From assembly GCF_036002945.1 (NCBI RefSeq), contig NZ_CP108529.1:5885001-5949000 (forward strand): a DNA stretch of 64,000 bases. The letters run 5' to 3'. The notes below the pieces were generated by a model. The model was not told where the DNA came from. It was given only the letters and a program-made list of their open reading frames with translations, and did no database searches. Numbering within the stretch: the stretch's first letter is position 1; each line of letters opens with the position of its first letter. Positions 1-8,626 of the stretch are shown one piece after another. Origin of the DNA: Streptomyces sp. NBC_01224 (GTDB lineage: Bacteria; Actinomycetota; Actinomycetes; Streptomycetales; Streptomycetaceae). The translations under genes and the position numbers were made by a program.

Positions 1-820
1 CGTCGAGCATCCACACGAGGTCTTCGGTGGCGAGATTCCCGGTCGCGCTCTTCGCGTACGGGCAGCCGCCGAGGCCGCCCGCGGAGGCGTCCACGGTGGT
101 GACACCGTGCTGGAGCGCGGCGAGGGTGTTGGAGAGGGCCTGGCCGTACGTGTCGTGGAAGTGCACGCCGATGGTGTCGGTGTGCACTCCCTCCTCGTTC
201 AGCTCGGAGAGCAGGTCCTGCACATGGCCGGGCGTGGCGACGCCGATGGTGTCGCCGAGGGAGAGTTCGTCGCAGCCGAGGTCCATCAGTGCCTTGGCCA
301 CGCGGACGACCTGGTGGACGGGGACGGGCCCCTCCCACGGGTCGCCGAAGCACATCGACAGATAGCCACGGACATGCACCTTGTCGGCCTTGGCCCGGGC
401 GACGACCGGCTCGAACATGGCGAGCGACTCGTCGACGGTGCGGTTGAGATTGCGGGCGGCGAACGTCTCGGTCGCCGAGCCGAACACGGCGATGCGGCGG
501 GCGCCGAGCGCCAGGGCCCGGTCCAGGCCGCGTTCGTTCGGTACGAGTACCGGCAGGGCGACGCCCTCGATGTCGTCGAGGCGGGGGAACAGGTCCTGTG
601 CGTCGGCCAGTTGGGGCACCCACTTCGGGTGCACGAAGCTGGTCGCCTCGATGCTGGTCAGGCCCGACGCGGCCAGACGGTGGATGAATTCCGCCTTCAC
701 CTCGGTCGGTACGACGGCCTTCTCGTTCTGCAGCCCGTCGCGGGCGCCGACCTCGTGGATGCGTACCCGCGGGGGCAGATCCTGGGCGGGCACGGTCATG
801 GGCAGGGTGCGGGGTGTCAT
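1..820 (-). CDS. mvaB: Hydroxymethylglutaryl-CoA lyase (3' end cut by window edge)
   Basis: Last step of leucine breakdown: HMG-CoA is cleaved to acetoacetate and acetyl-CoA in the cytosol. About 273 codons are visible; the C-terminus lies beyond the left edge. Readable motifs are ARDGLQNE near the N-terminus (DRE-TIM metallolyase fold, metal and substrate loop), SLGDTIGVATP, HFHDTYGQ (metal-binding histidines) and GGLGGCPYA, which holds the catalytic cysteine of this family. The ATG overlaps the stop of the upstream carboxylase alpha gene (ATGA), so the two are translationally coupled. Other members of the DRE-TIM family (isopropylmalate synthase, homocitrate synthase) are less likely given the neighbours. 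Confidence 0.93.
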   Translation of the reverse strand, partial: MTPRTLPMTVPAQDLPPRVRIHEVGARDGLQNEKAVVPTEVKAEFIHRLAASGLTSIEATSFVHPKWVPQLADAQDLFPRLDDIEGVALPVLVPNERGLDRALALGARRIAVFGSATETFAARNLNRTVDESLAMFEPVVARAKADKVHVRGYLSMCFGDPWEGPVPVHQVVRVAKALMDLGCDELSLGDTIGVATPGHVQDLLSELNEEGVHTDTIGVHFHDTYGQALSNTLAALQHGVTTVDASAGGLGGCPYAKSATGNLATEDLVWMLD

Positions 821-2910
821 GCGTCCTCCCCGGGAGCTTCGGCGGGGGTCACCACGGCCAGGATCTGGTCCATGGCGACCGTGGCGCCGGCGGTGACATC
901 CAGCTCGGTCACGATCCCGGCGTGCGGGGCGGAGATGACGTGTTCCATCTTCATCGCCTCGACGACGAGCAGGCTCTGACCGGCCACGACCTCGTCCCCG
1001 ACCTCCACCTTCACAACGGTGACGGTCCCGGGCATGGGCGCGGCGAGCGTGTCCGCCCCGGTGCGGGCGGCGCCGGCCAGCGACGCCTGAACGGGATCGT
1101 GATCCTGTACGTGCCAGGTGTCGCCGTCGCGGCCCAGCCAGGTCCCCTCGGGGGACGCGGCATGGGTGAACGTGTGGGTGACACCGGCGAGTTCGAGCGT
1201 GAGGTGATGCGGGGACAGCTCGATCAGCCTGGCCGTCTCCTTGCCGCCGGGCATCGGGGCCAGCGGGCCGCAGGCGCCCGTCGCGGGCTCCGGCGGCTGT
1301 GCGCCCTCCCCGACATGGCCGAACGTCAGCTCGGTGCCCGCCGGGCAGGAGCGCAGTGACACCTGCACCGGGTCGTGGCCCGGCAGCCGGAAGTGGCGCA
1401 CCGTCCGGGCCGGGGTGCCGCCCAGCCGCCAGCCGCTCGCCACGGAGAACGGGTCCACCCAGCCGGAGCCGTCCACGGGGGAGGTGCTCACCGGGGAGGG
1501 CTGCCGCAGCAGCGCCGCCGCCGCGTACACCTCCTCCGGCACCCCCTCCGGCACCAGCCCGGCCACCTCGCGCTCCACCAGACCGGTGTCCAGATCGCCC
1601 GCCACCACCGCCGGGTGGGCAAGCAGCCGGCGCAGGAAGCCGGCGTTCGTCGGGACGCCGAGGATCACCGTGTCCGCGAGCGCCGCACGCAGCCGGCGCA
1701 GGGCGGCGGCGCGGTCGGGGCCGTACGCGATGACCTTCGACAGCATCGGGTCGTACAGGCTGCCGACCTCGCCACCCGTGCCGAGCCCGGAGTCCGTCCG
1801 TACGCCGTTGCCCTGCGGCTCGTGCAGCGCGAGCACCGTGCCACCGGACGGCAGGAAGCCGCGGAACGGGTCCTCCGCGCAGATCCGGGCCTCGACGGCA
1901 TGGCCGGTGAGCTTTATGTCCTGCTGTTCGTAAGGGAGTTGCTCGCCCGCCGCGACCCTCAGCTGCCACTCCACCAGGTCCAGGCCGGTGATCAGCTCGG
2001 TGACGGGGTGTTCGACCTGGAGGCGGGTGTTCATCTCCATGAAGTAGTACGAGGCGGGGTCGTTGCCCGGGACGATGAACTCCACCGTGCCCGCGCCCAC
2101 ATATCCGCAACTGCGGGCCGCCTGGACGGCCGCCTCGCCCATCGCCGCCCGGGTCTCCTCGTCGAGCAGGACGGACGGCGCCTCCTCGATGATCTTCTGG
2201 TGGCGGCGCTGGAGCGAGCATTCGCGCTCACCGAGGTGGACCACATTGCCGTGGGCGTCCGCCAGCACCTGGATCTCGATGTGCCGGGGCCGGTCGATCC
2301 ACCGCTCCACGAGCAGCGTGTCGTCGCCGAACGAGGCCCGTGCCTCGCGCCGGGCGGCCGCGATCTCGTCCGCGAGCAGCGCCTCGTCGCGTACCAGCCG
2401 CATGCCCTTGCCGCCGCCGCCCGCCGAGGGCTTCAGCAGTACGGGCGTACCGATCTCACGGGCCGCGGTGTCCAGCTGGGCATCGGTGAGCCCGCTCCCG
2501 GACGAGCCCGGCACCACCGGGACCCCGGCCGCCGCGACCGTCTCCTTGGCCCGGATCTTGTCGCCCATCAGCGAGATGGCCTGGGCGGGCGGACCGATGA
2601 AGGCCAGTCCCGCCTCCGCGCACGCCCGCGCGAAGCCCGCGTTCTCGGCGAGGAATCCGTACCCGGGGTGGACGGCCTGCGCGCCGGTGCGGCGGGCCGC
2701 GTCCAGCAGCGCGGGCACGCTCAGATAGCTCATCGAGGCGGGCGCGGGCCCGATCCGTACCGCGGTGTCGGCCTCCCGTACATGCCGGGCCTCCGCGTCC
2801 GCGTCGCTGAAGACGGCGACGGACCGCACACCCAGTTCGCGCAGGGTCCGGATGACCCGGACCGCGATCTCGCCGCGGTTGGCGACAAGAACGGTGTCGA
2901 ACATCGTCAT
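817..2910 (-). CDS. liuD: 3-methylcrotonyl-CoA carboxylase alpha subunit (biotin carboxylase plus biotin carrier)
   Basis: Carries out ATP-dependent carboxylation of biotin and holds the biotin for transfer by the beta subunit. The 697-residue protein has an N-terminal biotin carboxylase (VANRGEIA, the glycine-rich ATP-grasp loop KPSAGGGGKGM, NTRLQVEHPVTE) and a C-terminal biotinyl domain with EAMKMEH, where the second lysine is biotinylated. The ATG at 2910 was chosen because GAGGAA lies just upstream and the previous gene ends 7 bases away; an ATG two codons later (2904) is also possible. Substrate is inferred from the adjoining beta subunit and HMG-CoA lyase. Acetyl- or propionyl-CoA carboxylase alpha subunits look similar, so the assignment rests on context. 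Confidence 0.9.
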   Translation of the reverse strand: MTMFDTVLVANRGEIAVRVIRTLRELGVRSVAVFSDADAEARHVREADTAVRIGPAPASMSYLSVPALLDAARRTGAQAVHPGYGFLAENAGFARACAEAGLAFIGPPAQAISLMGDKIRAKETVAAAGVPVVPGSSGSGLTDAQLDTAAREIGTPVLLKPSAGGGGKGMRLVRDEALLADEIAAARREARASFGDDTLLVERWIDRPRHIEIQVLADAHGNVVHLGERECSLQRRHQKIIEEAPSVLLDEETRAAMGEAAVQAARSCGYVGAGTVEFIVPGNDPASYYFMEMNTRLQVEHPVTELITGLDLVEWQLRVAAGEQLPYEQQDIKLTGHAVEARICAEDPFRGFLPSGGTVLALHEPQGNGVRTDSGLGTGGEVGSLYDPMLSKVIAYGPDRAAALRRLRAALADTVILGVPTNAGFLRRLLAHPAVVAGDLDTGLVEREVAGLVPEGVPEEVYAAAALLRQPSPVSTSPVDGSGWVDPFSVASGWRLGGTPARTVRHFRLPGHDPVQVSLRSCPAGTELTFGHVGEGAQPPEPATGACGPLAPMPGGKETARLIELSPHHLTLELAGVTHTFTHAASPEGTWLGRDGDTWHVQDHDPVQASLAGAARTGADTLAAPMPGTVTVVKVEVGDEVVAGQSLLVVEAMKMEHVISAPHAGIVTELDVTAGATVAMDQILAVVTPAEAPGEDA

Positions 2911-2917
2911 CTGTTCC

Positions 2918-4525
2918 TCACATCCGGAAGACGCCGAAGCCGGGCTCACCCAGCGGGGCGTTGGCACACGCGGTCAGAGCGAGCCCCAGTACCTGCCGGG
3001 TCTCCATCGGGTCGATCACGCCGTCGTCCCACAGCCGGGCCGTGGCGTAGTACGCATTGCCCTGGGTCTCGTACTGCTCGCGGATCGGGGCCTTGAAGGC
3101 CTCCTCGTCCGCCGCGCTCCAGTCGTCGCCCAGCTGATCGCGCTTGACCGTCGCGAGGACGGACGCGGCCTGCTCGCCGCCCATGACGGAGATCTTCGCG
3201 TTGGGCCACATCCACAGGAAGCGCGGTGAGTAGGCCCGCCCGCACATCGAGTAGTTGCCCGCCCCGTACGACCCGCCGACCACGACGGTCAGCTTCGGCA
3301 CACGGGTGCAGGCGACGGCCGTGACCATCTTCGCGCCGTGCTTGGCGATGCCGCCGGCCTCGTAGTCCCGCCCCACCATGAAGCCCGAGATGTTCTGCAG
3401 GAAGACCAGCGGGATACCGCGCTGGTCGCACAGCTCGATGAAGTGGGCGCCCTTCTGGGCGGACTCGGAGAACAGGATGCCGTTGTTGGCGACGATCCCG
3501 ACCGGGTGGCCGTGGATACGGGCGAATCCGGTGATCAGCGTCGTCCCGTACTCCGCCTTGAACTCGGCGAACCGGGAGGCGTCCACCACCCGGGCGATCA
3601 CCTCCCGTACGTCGTACGGCGTCCGGGAATCGACCGGGACGGCCCCGTACAGCCCGGCGGGATCGACCTTCGGCTCCTCGACCGGCTGCACCGACCACGG
3701 AAGCGCGCCGCGCTCCGGCAGCGTGGCGACGATGTTCCGCACGATCCGCAGCGCGTGGGCGTCGTCCTCGGCGAGATGGTCGGTCACCCCCGACGTACGG
3801 GAGTGCACCTCGCCGCCGCCCAGCTCCTCGGCCGTCACGACTTCGCCGGTGGCGGCCTTCACCAGCGGCGGACCGCCCAGGAAGATCGTGCCCTGATTGC
3901 GGACGATCACGGCCTCGTCGCTCATCGCGGGGACGTACGCCCCGCCCGCCGTGCACGAGCCCAGCACCGCCGCGATCTGCGGAATCCCGGCCCCCGACAT
4001 CCGGGCCTGGTTGAAGAAGATCCGCCCGAAGTGCTCCCGGTCCGGGAAGACCTCGTCCTGCATCGGCAGGAACGCCCCGCCCGAGTCGACGAGATACAGG
4101 CAGGGGAGCCGGTTCTCCAGCGCCACCTCCTGGGCGCGAAGGTGCTTCTTCACGGTCATCGGGTAGTACGTGCCGCCCTTGACGGTCGCGTCATTGGCGA
4201 CGATCACGCACTCCCGGCCGCTGACCCGGCCGATCCCGGCGATCACCCCGGCCGCCGGGGCGGCACCCCCGTACAGCCCCTCGGCCGCCAGCGGCGCCAG
4301 CTCCAGGAAGGGCGACCCGGGGTCCAGCAATGTGTCCACCCGATCCCGGGGCAGCAGTTTGCCGCGCGCCACATGCCGGGCGCGGGCCTTCTCACCCCCG
4401 CCGAGCCTGGCCGTGGCGAGCCGCTTACGCAGCTCGTCGGCGAGCGCGTGATGCGCCGCCTCGTTGGCCTGCCAGGCCTCGGAGGCGGGATCGGCCGCGC
4501 TCGCCAGCACCGGTGCCTGCTGCAT
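2918..4525 (-). CDS. liuB: 3-methylcrotonyl-CoA carboxylase beta subunit (carboxyltransferase)
   Basis: Transfers the carboxyl group from biotin to 3-methylcrotonyl-CoA, giving 3-methylglutaconyl-CoA. At 535 residues the length fits MCC-beta and propionyl-type carboxyltransferases. Visible crotonase-fold blocks are RGKLLPRDRVDTLLDPGS near the N-terminus, YLVDSGGAFLP, GSCTAGGAYVPAM (an oxyanion-type glycine-rich loop), and the C-terminal half with FLQNISGFMVG and GGSYGAGNYSMCGRAY. It is the first gene of a minus-strand operon with only 7 bases before the alpha subunit. Two 16-bp palindromes lie 32-75 bases upstream of its start and are the probable control sites. An isovaleryl-CoA dehydrogenase gene would be expected just left of the window. 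Confidence 0.92.
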   Translation of the reverse strand: MQQAPVLASAADPASEAWQANEAAHHALADELRKRLATARLGGGEKARARHVARGKLLPRDRVDTLLDPGSPFLELAPLAAEGLYGGAAPAAGVIAGIGRVSGRECVIVANDATVKGGTYYPMTVKKHLRAQEVALENRLPCLYLVDSGGAFLPMQDEVFPDREHFGRIFFNQARMSGAGIPQIAAVLGSCTAGGAYVPAMSDEAVIVRNQGTIFLGGPPLVKAATGEVVTAEELGGGEVHSRTSGVTDHLAEDDAHALRIVRNIVATLPERGALPWSVQPVEEPKVDPAGLYGAVPVDSRTPYDVREVIARVVDASRFAEFKAEYGTTLITGFARIHGHPVGIVANNGILFSESAQKGAHFIELCDQRGIPLVFLQNISGFMVGRDYEAGGIAKHGAKMVTAVACTRVPKLTVVVGGSYGAGNYSMCGRAYSPRFLWMWPNAKISVMGGEQAASVLATVKRDQLGDDWSAADEEAFKAPIREQYETQGNAYYATARLWDDGVIDPMETRQVLGLALTACANAPLGEPGFGVFRM

Positions 4526-4556
4526 CGTGTCGAGCCCCCTTGCCCGTACCGCAGTG

Positions 4557-4600
4557 GTTAATGAGCGTTAACGTCCGACTCCAGGTTAACGACCGCTAAC
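4557..4600. promoter_or_regulatory. Tandem operator upstream of the leucine-degradation operon
   Basis: Two copies of one 16-bp near-palindrome, spaced 28 bp start to start: GTTAATGAGCGTTAAC at 4557-4572 and GTTAACGACCGCTAAC at 4585-4600. They precede the carboxylase operon on the minus strand. The same element recurs at 6233-6248 in front of the TetR gene. The sites are read directly; regulation by that TetR protein is inferred from the shared site. Confidence 0.75.
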
Positions 4601-4700
4601 AGCCTTGTCCAGGCCGCTCGGCCGTGCCCGCAGTGGTTCCGGCAGGTATCGGTACGTACGTCCCGCAGCGGGCAGGACGCGCGGTGGGCCCGGAATAATG

Positions 4701-4735
4701 ACCGGTGCCGCTCCCCGACCCGGAGCGGCACCGGT
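4701..4735. other. Strong hairpin between divergent genes
   Basis: Perfect 14-bp inverted repeat, arms ACCGGTGCCGCTCC (4701-4714) and GGAGCGGCACCGGT (4722-4735), with a 7-base loop. It lies between the divergent liu operon and DUF418 gene, 115 bases before the latter, where no transcript should end. It could be a leader structure of the DUF418 mRNA, a roadblock terminator for upstream antisense transcription, or a remnant of a lost gene. Confidence 0.55.
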
Positions 4736-4849
4736 CGCGGTCCGACGAGGGCCGTGACCGGGCGAGTTGCCTGGCTTGTGCGGGGGCCCGGTCGTCATGG
4801 CCGGGGGCGTGCAACGGCCGACGGCCGATCGGGTGGGGGAAACCAGCAG

Positions 4850-6094
4850 ATGACGCAGCAGTCGCAGTCGCAGTCGGAGTCGGTGCGAGGGGTGGGTGCG
4901 GGAACGGCCAGGGGAGTGACGGAGAGGCCGCGCATCCTCGAAGTGGACGCCCTGCGCGGGTTCGCGCTCGCCGGGATCCTGGTCGTGAACGTCCTGACGA
5001 CGGCCGGGCCTCCGGGCGTCAGGGGTGGGCTCGCGCATGTGCACGCGGCGGACGGGGCCGTGGAATGGCTGGTCGTTCTCCTCGCGCAGTCGAAGTTCTA
5101 CCTGCTCTTCTCCTTCCTCTTCGGCTACAGCTTCACCCTTCAGATGGACTCGGCCGCCCGCGCCGGAGCACGCTTCGTACCCCGGATGTCACGGCGGCTG
5201 GCCGGACTGTCCGTGCTCGGGCTCGCGCACGCGGTGCTGCTCTACACCGGCGACATCCTCATGATGTACGCCCTGTGCGGACTGGTCCTGCTGGCCGCCC
5301 GGAACGCCGGGCCCGCGAGGGCCTGGCGGGCGGCGCTGTGGGTGTACGGCGTCGCCGGCGGGTTCCTGCTGCTCGTCGGTCTGGGCGCCGCGCTGTTCGA
5401 TCCCGGCGACCTGGGCGAATCCGCCGCGGTGAAGGCCGAGCTGACCGCCGCCTACCGGGGCGGCTTCACCGAGGTCGTCGGCGCCAACATCAGGGCACTG
5501 CCCGACATCGTGGCAGCCCTTCCGCTGATGGGCGGTTATGTCGTCGCCGCCTTCCTCGTGGGGTTCGTGGCCGGCCGGCGGCAGTGGCTCGGTGCGGCCG
5601 CGCTCGCCGACCGGACGCGGCTGCGCCGCATCTTTCTGACAGGTCTCGCCATCGGAGTCCCCGGGGCGGTCTTCTCCGCGGCCGGGATGGCGGGGCCGCT
5701 GCCGGCGCGCTGGGAACTGTTCGGCCTGGCAGTCGGTCTGGCCGCGGCGCCGGCGCTCTCGGCCGCGTACGCCACGGGGCTGCTGCTGTGGTTCGCCACG
5801 CCGAGCGGCGCCGCGACGGCCCGGGTCTTCGCGCCCGCCGGGCGGATGGCGCTGACCAACTACCTGACCCAGTCCCTCGTCATGGCCCTCGTCTTCTCCG
5901 GGTACGGCCTGGGGCTGTACGGCCGCACGGGCGCGGCGGCGGCGGTCGGCGGGGCGCTCGTGCTCTACGCCTGCCAGCTCGCGCTCAGCGGGTGGCTGAT
6001 GCGGCGCCACCGACTCGGGCCCGTGGAGTGGCTGCTGCGCGTGGTGACGCTGTGGGCGCGGCCCGGGAAGGCGACGGCCAGGAAGGTTTCGTAG
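4850..6094 (+). CDS. DUF418-family integral membrane protein
   Basis: Predicted polytopic membrane protein of 414 residues with about ten hydrophobic segments. The opening LEVDALRGFALAGILVVN is the hallmark of the DUF418/acyltransferase-3-like family, and the C-terminal half carries GRMALTNYLTQS, the conserved core of the DUF418 domain. No enzymatic role is established for the family in general. ATG 4850 is preceded by GTGGGGGA at a good distance; an upstream in-frame ATG at 4754 lacks a ribosome site and would add a low-complexity tail. It stands between the liu operon and the TetR gene but shows no operator of its own. Confidence 0.8.
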   Translation: MTQQSQSQSESVRGVGAGTARGVTERPRILEVDALRGFALAGILVVNVLTTAGPPGVRGGLAHVHAADGAVEWLVVLLAQSKFYLLFSFLFGYSFTLQMDSAARAGARFVPRMSRRLAGLSVLGLAHAVLLYTGDILMMYALCGLVLLAARNAGPARAWRAALWVYGVAGGFLLLVGLGAALFDPGDLGESAAVKAELTAAYRGGFTEVVGANIRALPDIVAALPLMGGYVVAAFLVGFVAGRRQWLGAAALADRTRLRRIFLTGLAIGVPGAVFSAAGMAGPLPARWELFGLAVGLAAAPALSAAYATGLLLWFATPSGAATARVFAPAGRMALTNYLTQSLVMALVFSGYGLGLYGRTGAAAAVGGALVLYACQLALSGWLMRRHRLGPVEWLLRVVTLWARPGKATARKVS

Positions 6095-6232
6095 TCGGAA
6101 CGTCAGGGTGACACAGGCGAGGCGACGGACGTGGGTCGCAGTCGTGCCGGCTCGCGCGGCGTCGCGTTCGCCGAGAAGTGCGGTCGCCCCTCGACTCGAC
6201 CAGGTCGATGAGTGTTGACACATTGCAATCCG

Positions 6233-6263
6233 GTTAACGTTCGCTAACCCGACTGTCTAGAAT
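6233..6263 (+). promoter_or_regulatory. TetR autoregulatory operator and likely leaderless promoter
   Basis: GTTAACGTTCGCTAAC (6233-6248) matches the two sites at the liu promoter. A -35-like TTAACG lies inside it (6234-6239), followed after 18 bp by TAGAAT (6258-6263), which would start transcription at or near the ATG at 6271. No ribosome site precedes that ATG, so the mRNA is probably leaderless and the operator would cover the -35 box. Element positions are seen; promoter use is inferred. Confidence 0.65.
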
Positions 6264-6270
6264 CGAATCC

Positions 6271-6876
6271 ATGACCACCAGGACGGACGCCCCCACCCGC
6301 CGCGAGCAGATCCTCAAGGAGGCTGCCCGCCTCTTTGCTGAGCGCGGCTTCCACGGTGTCGGCGTCGACGAGATAGGTGCTGCCGTCGGTATCAGTGGCC
6401 CCGGTCTCTACCGGCACTTCCCCGGCAAGGACGCGATGCTCGCCGAGCTGCTGGTCGGTATCAGTGAGCGCCTGCTGGCGGGCGGGCAGCTGCGCGTATC
6501 GGAGGACGCGGCCTGCGAGGACGGCTCCCCGCACGCCCTGCTCGACGCGCTCATCGAGGGTCATATCGACTTCGCACTCGACGACCGCCCCCTGATCACC
6601 CTCCACGATCGCGAGCTGGACCGCCTCCGGGACGCCGACCGCAAGCGGGTGCGACAGCTCCAGCGGCAGTACGTCGAGGTGTGGGTGGAGGTGGTCCGCG
6701 AGCTGTATCCGGACCTGCCCGAGCACGAGGCCCGCGCCGCTGTCCATGCCGTCTTCGGCCTCCTGAACTCGACCCCGCACCTGGGCCGCCCCGACGCGCG
6801 GCCGGACCGCGCGGACACGGCGGCTCTGCTGCACCGGCTGGCGCGCGGGGCGTTCGAGGCGGCGGCCCGCGCGTAG
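6271..6876 (+). CDS. TetR-family regulator, probable repressor of the leucine-degradation operon
   Basis: The 201-residue protein has a standard N-terminal TetR helix-turn-helix (residues about 10-57: RREQILKEAARLFAERGF, then VDEIGAAVGISGPGLYRHFPGK) and an all-helical ligand domain. Its own promoter holds the palindrome that occurs twice in front of the methylcrotonyl-CoA carboxylase operon 1.7 kb away. The simplest model is a local repressor that also represses itself, perhaps released by a branched-chain acyl-CoA; the ligand is not readable from sequence. The start codon has no Shine-Dalgarno sequence (see promoter entry). Confidence 0.85.
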   Translation: MTTRTDAPTRREQILKEAARLFAERGFHGVGVDEIGAAVGISGPGLYRHFPGKDAMLAELLVGISERLLAGGQLRVSEDAACEDGSPHALLDALIEGHIDFALDDRPLITLHDRELDRLRDADRKRVRQLQRQYVEVWVEVVRELYPDLPEHEARAAVHAVFGLLNSTPHLGRPDARPDRADTAALLHRLARGAFEAAARA

Positions 6877-7092
6877 GGCCTGGCCATGGGCCCGTCGGTG
6901 GGCGCGGCGTGGTTCCTGTCCGGCCCTCGTGATCCCTGTCCGGCCTTTGAATATATGAATTGATGCGAGAGGGAAGGGGCGGTCGCTCAATTTCCCTTCC
7001 TTTTCCTCGGCGAGCTCCATCGGTCGGAGTGTCGCGGTGACCCACAGGCATATGGTTTGAGCTGTCTCGCCCACGCCTGATGGGGAAATTAA

Positions 7093-8568
7093 ATGAAAAC
7101 ATGTCAGGTCTCGATCGTTGTCTCCTGCTTCAATGAGGACGAGGTGATCGAGGCATTTCACCGTGCGTTGATCTCAGCCCTCGAACCGACTCGGCGGACC
7201 TTCGAGATCTGTTATGTCGACGACGGCAGCAGCGACCGGACCAGGGCCCGGATCGGCTCGCTCGCCGCTGCGGACCGACGGGTCCGTTACACCTCCTTCA
7301 GCCGCAATTTCGGCAAGGAGGCCGCCATGCTCGCGGGGCTGCGCATGTCCCGCGGTGAAGCCGTCGTGCTCATGGATGCCGACCTCCAGCATCCGCCCGA
7401 ACTCCTCCCCCGCATGCTGGCGTTGCGGCAGCGCGGGTACGACCAGGTCGTCGCGAGGCGGGACCGGGCGGGTGAAGGTGCCCTGCGTACCTTTCTCAGC
7501 GCCGTCTACTACCGGGCCATGGGCCGGTGCATGGACGTCGAGGTCGTCGACGGCGAGGGCGACTTCAGGCTGCTGTCGCGCACCGCCGTGGACGCCGTAC
7601 TCGCGCTGCCCGAGACCAACCGGTTCTCCAAGGGGATCTTCTCCTGGGTCGGCTTCGACACCGTCAGCTTCACCTACCGGAACATCCAGCGTGCGGCCGG
7701 GAGTTCGAAGTGGGGCAGCAGGCATCTGCTCAACTACGGGATCGACGGACTGATCTCCTTCAACAGCCGTCCACTGCGCCTGGCGATCCACGCCGGCCTC
7801 GCCCTCGCGCTGGCGGCGCTGGGATACGCCCTGTGGATCATCACCGACGTTGTTCTGCACGGTGTCGCCGTACCCGGCTACACCACACTGCTGACCGCCG
7901 TCGTGGCGCTCGGCGGCATCCAGCTCGCCACGCTCGGCATCATCGGTGAATACGTGGGACGCATCTACAGCGAGTCGAAACGCCGTCCACACTACGTGGT
8001 GCGCGAAACGAATGAATCCCCGAACGTTCCCCCGGTCGACATTCCAGCCGATGAGCCGGACGAGGTCCATACCGCTTCGCCCGTGGTCGAGACACCGATG
8101 GCGGGGCACGCCGGGGCGACCGCGCTCGGCGCCGCCAGGTCACGCACCGTACGCCAGTTCGTCATTTTCGCGATGCTCGGAATCGTCAATACGGCGGTGT
8201 ATCTGTCGGTGTACGCCTCGCTGAACACCTGGATTCCCTATCTGGCCGCGCATGTCCTCGGATATGCGGTCAGCATCGTGGGATCGTTCCTGCTCAACTC
8301 GTACATCACCTGCCGTACGAAGCCGACCTGGCGCGCCTTCGTCCGGTATCCGCTGTCGAGTGTCGTCAATCTCGTGCTCACCGGTGTTCTGCTCTACCTC
8401 GGCGTGAGCAGGCTGGGCATGGAAAAGAACATCGCCGCCGTGGCCGCAGGAATCCTCGCCACCCCCTTCTCGTTCCTGCTCGCCCGCTGGGCCATCGACT
8501 CAGGCGCCGCGCTGGCCCGGCAACGCGCCGGCCTGGCCGAGAGCAGTGCAGGACACACCACACCTTGA
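7093..8568 (+). CDS. Fused GT2 glycosyltransferase and GtrA-type membrane protein
   Basis: 491-residue protein in two parts. Residues 1-230 are a DPM1/GtrB-like family 2 glycosyltransferase (SIVVSCFNED, DDGSSDRT, the DxD-type DADLQHPPELL, GDFRLLSR), followed by two membrane segments as in polyprenyl-phosphate sugar synthases. After a linker at about 305-350 comes a GtrA domain (about 352-475) with four membrane helices. The first part would load a sugar onto polyprenyl phosphate; GtrA proteins are thought to flip such lipids. These are usually separate genes (gtrA, gtrB). The ATG is preceded by GGGGAAATTAA. The DUF6056-like gene follows closely and may use or transfer the same sugar. Confidence 0.85.
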   Translation: MKTCQVSIVVSCFNEDEVIEAFHRALISALEPTRRTFEICYVDDGSSDRTRARIGSLAAADRRVRYTSFSRNFGKEAAMLAGLRMSRGEAVVLMDADLQHPPELLPRMLALRQRGYDQVVARRDRAGEGALRTFLSAVYYRAMGRCMDVEVVDGEGDFRLLSRTAVDAVLALPETNRFSKGIFSWVGFDTVSFTYRNIQRAAGSSKWGSRHLLNYGIDGLISFNSRPLRLAIHAGLALALAALGYALWIITDVVLHGVAVPGYTTLLTAVVALGGIQLATLGIIGEYVGRIYSESKRRPHYVVRETNESPNVPPVDIPADEPDEVHTASPVVETPMAGHAGATALGAARSRTVRQFVIFAMLGIVNTAVYLSVYASLNTWIPYLAAHVLGYAVSIVGSFLLNSYITCRTKPTWRAFVRYPLSSVVNLVLTGVLLYLGVSRLGMEKNIAAVAAGILATPFSFLLARWAIDSGAALARQRAGLAESSAGHTTP

Positions 8569-8626
8569 CCCCACACCGCCTGAACCACTCGGCGCGCAAG
8601 ACGCGAGCAACGTACGAAGGGCACCA

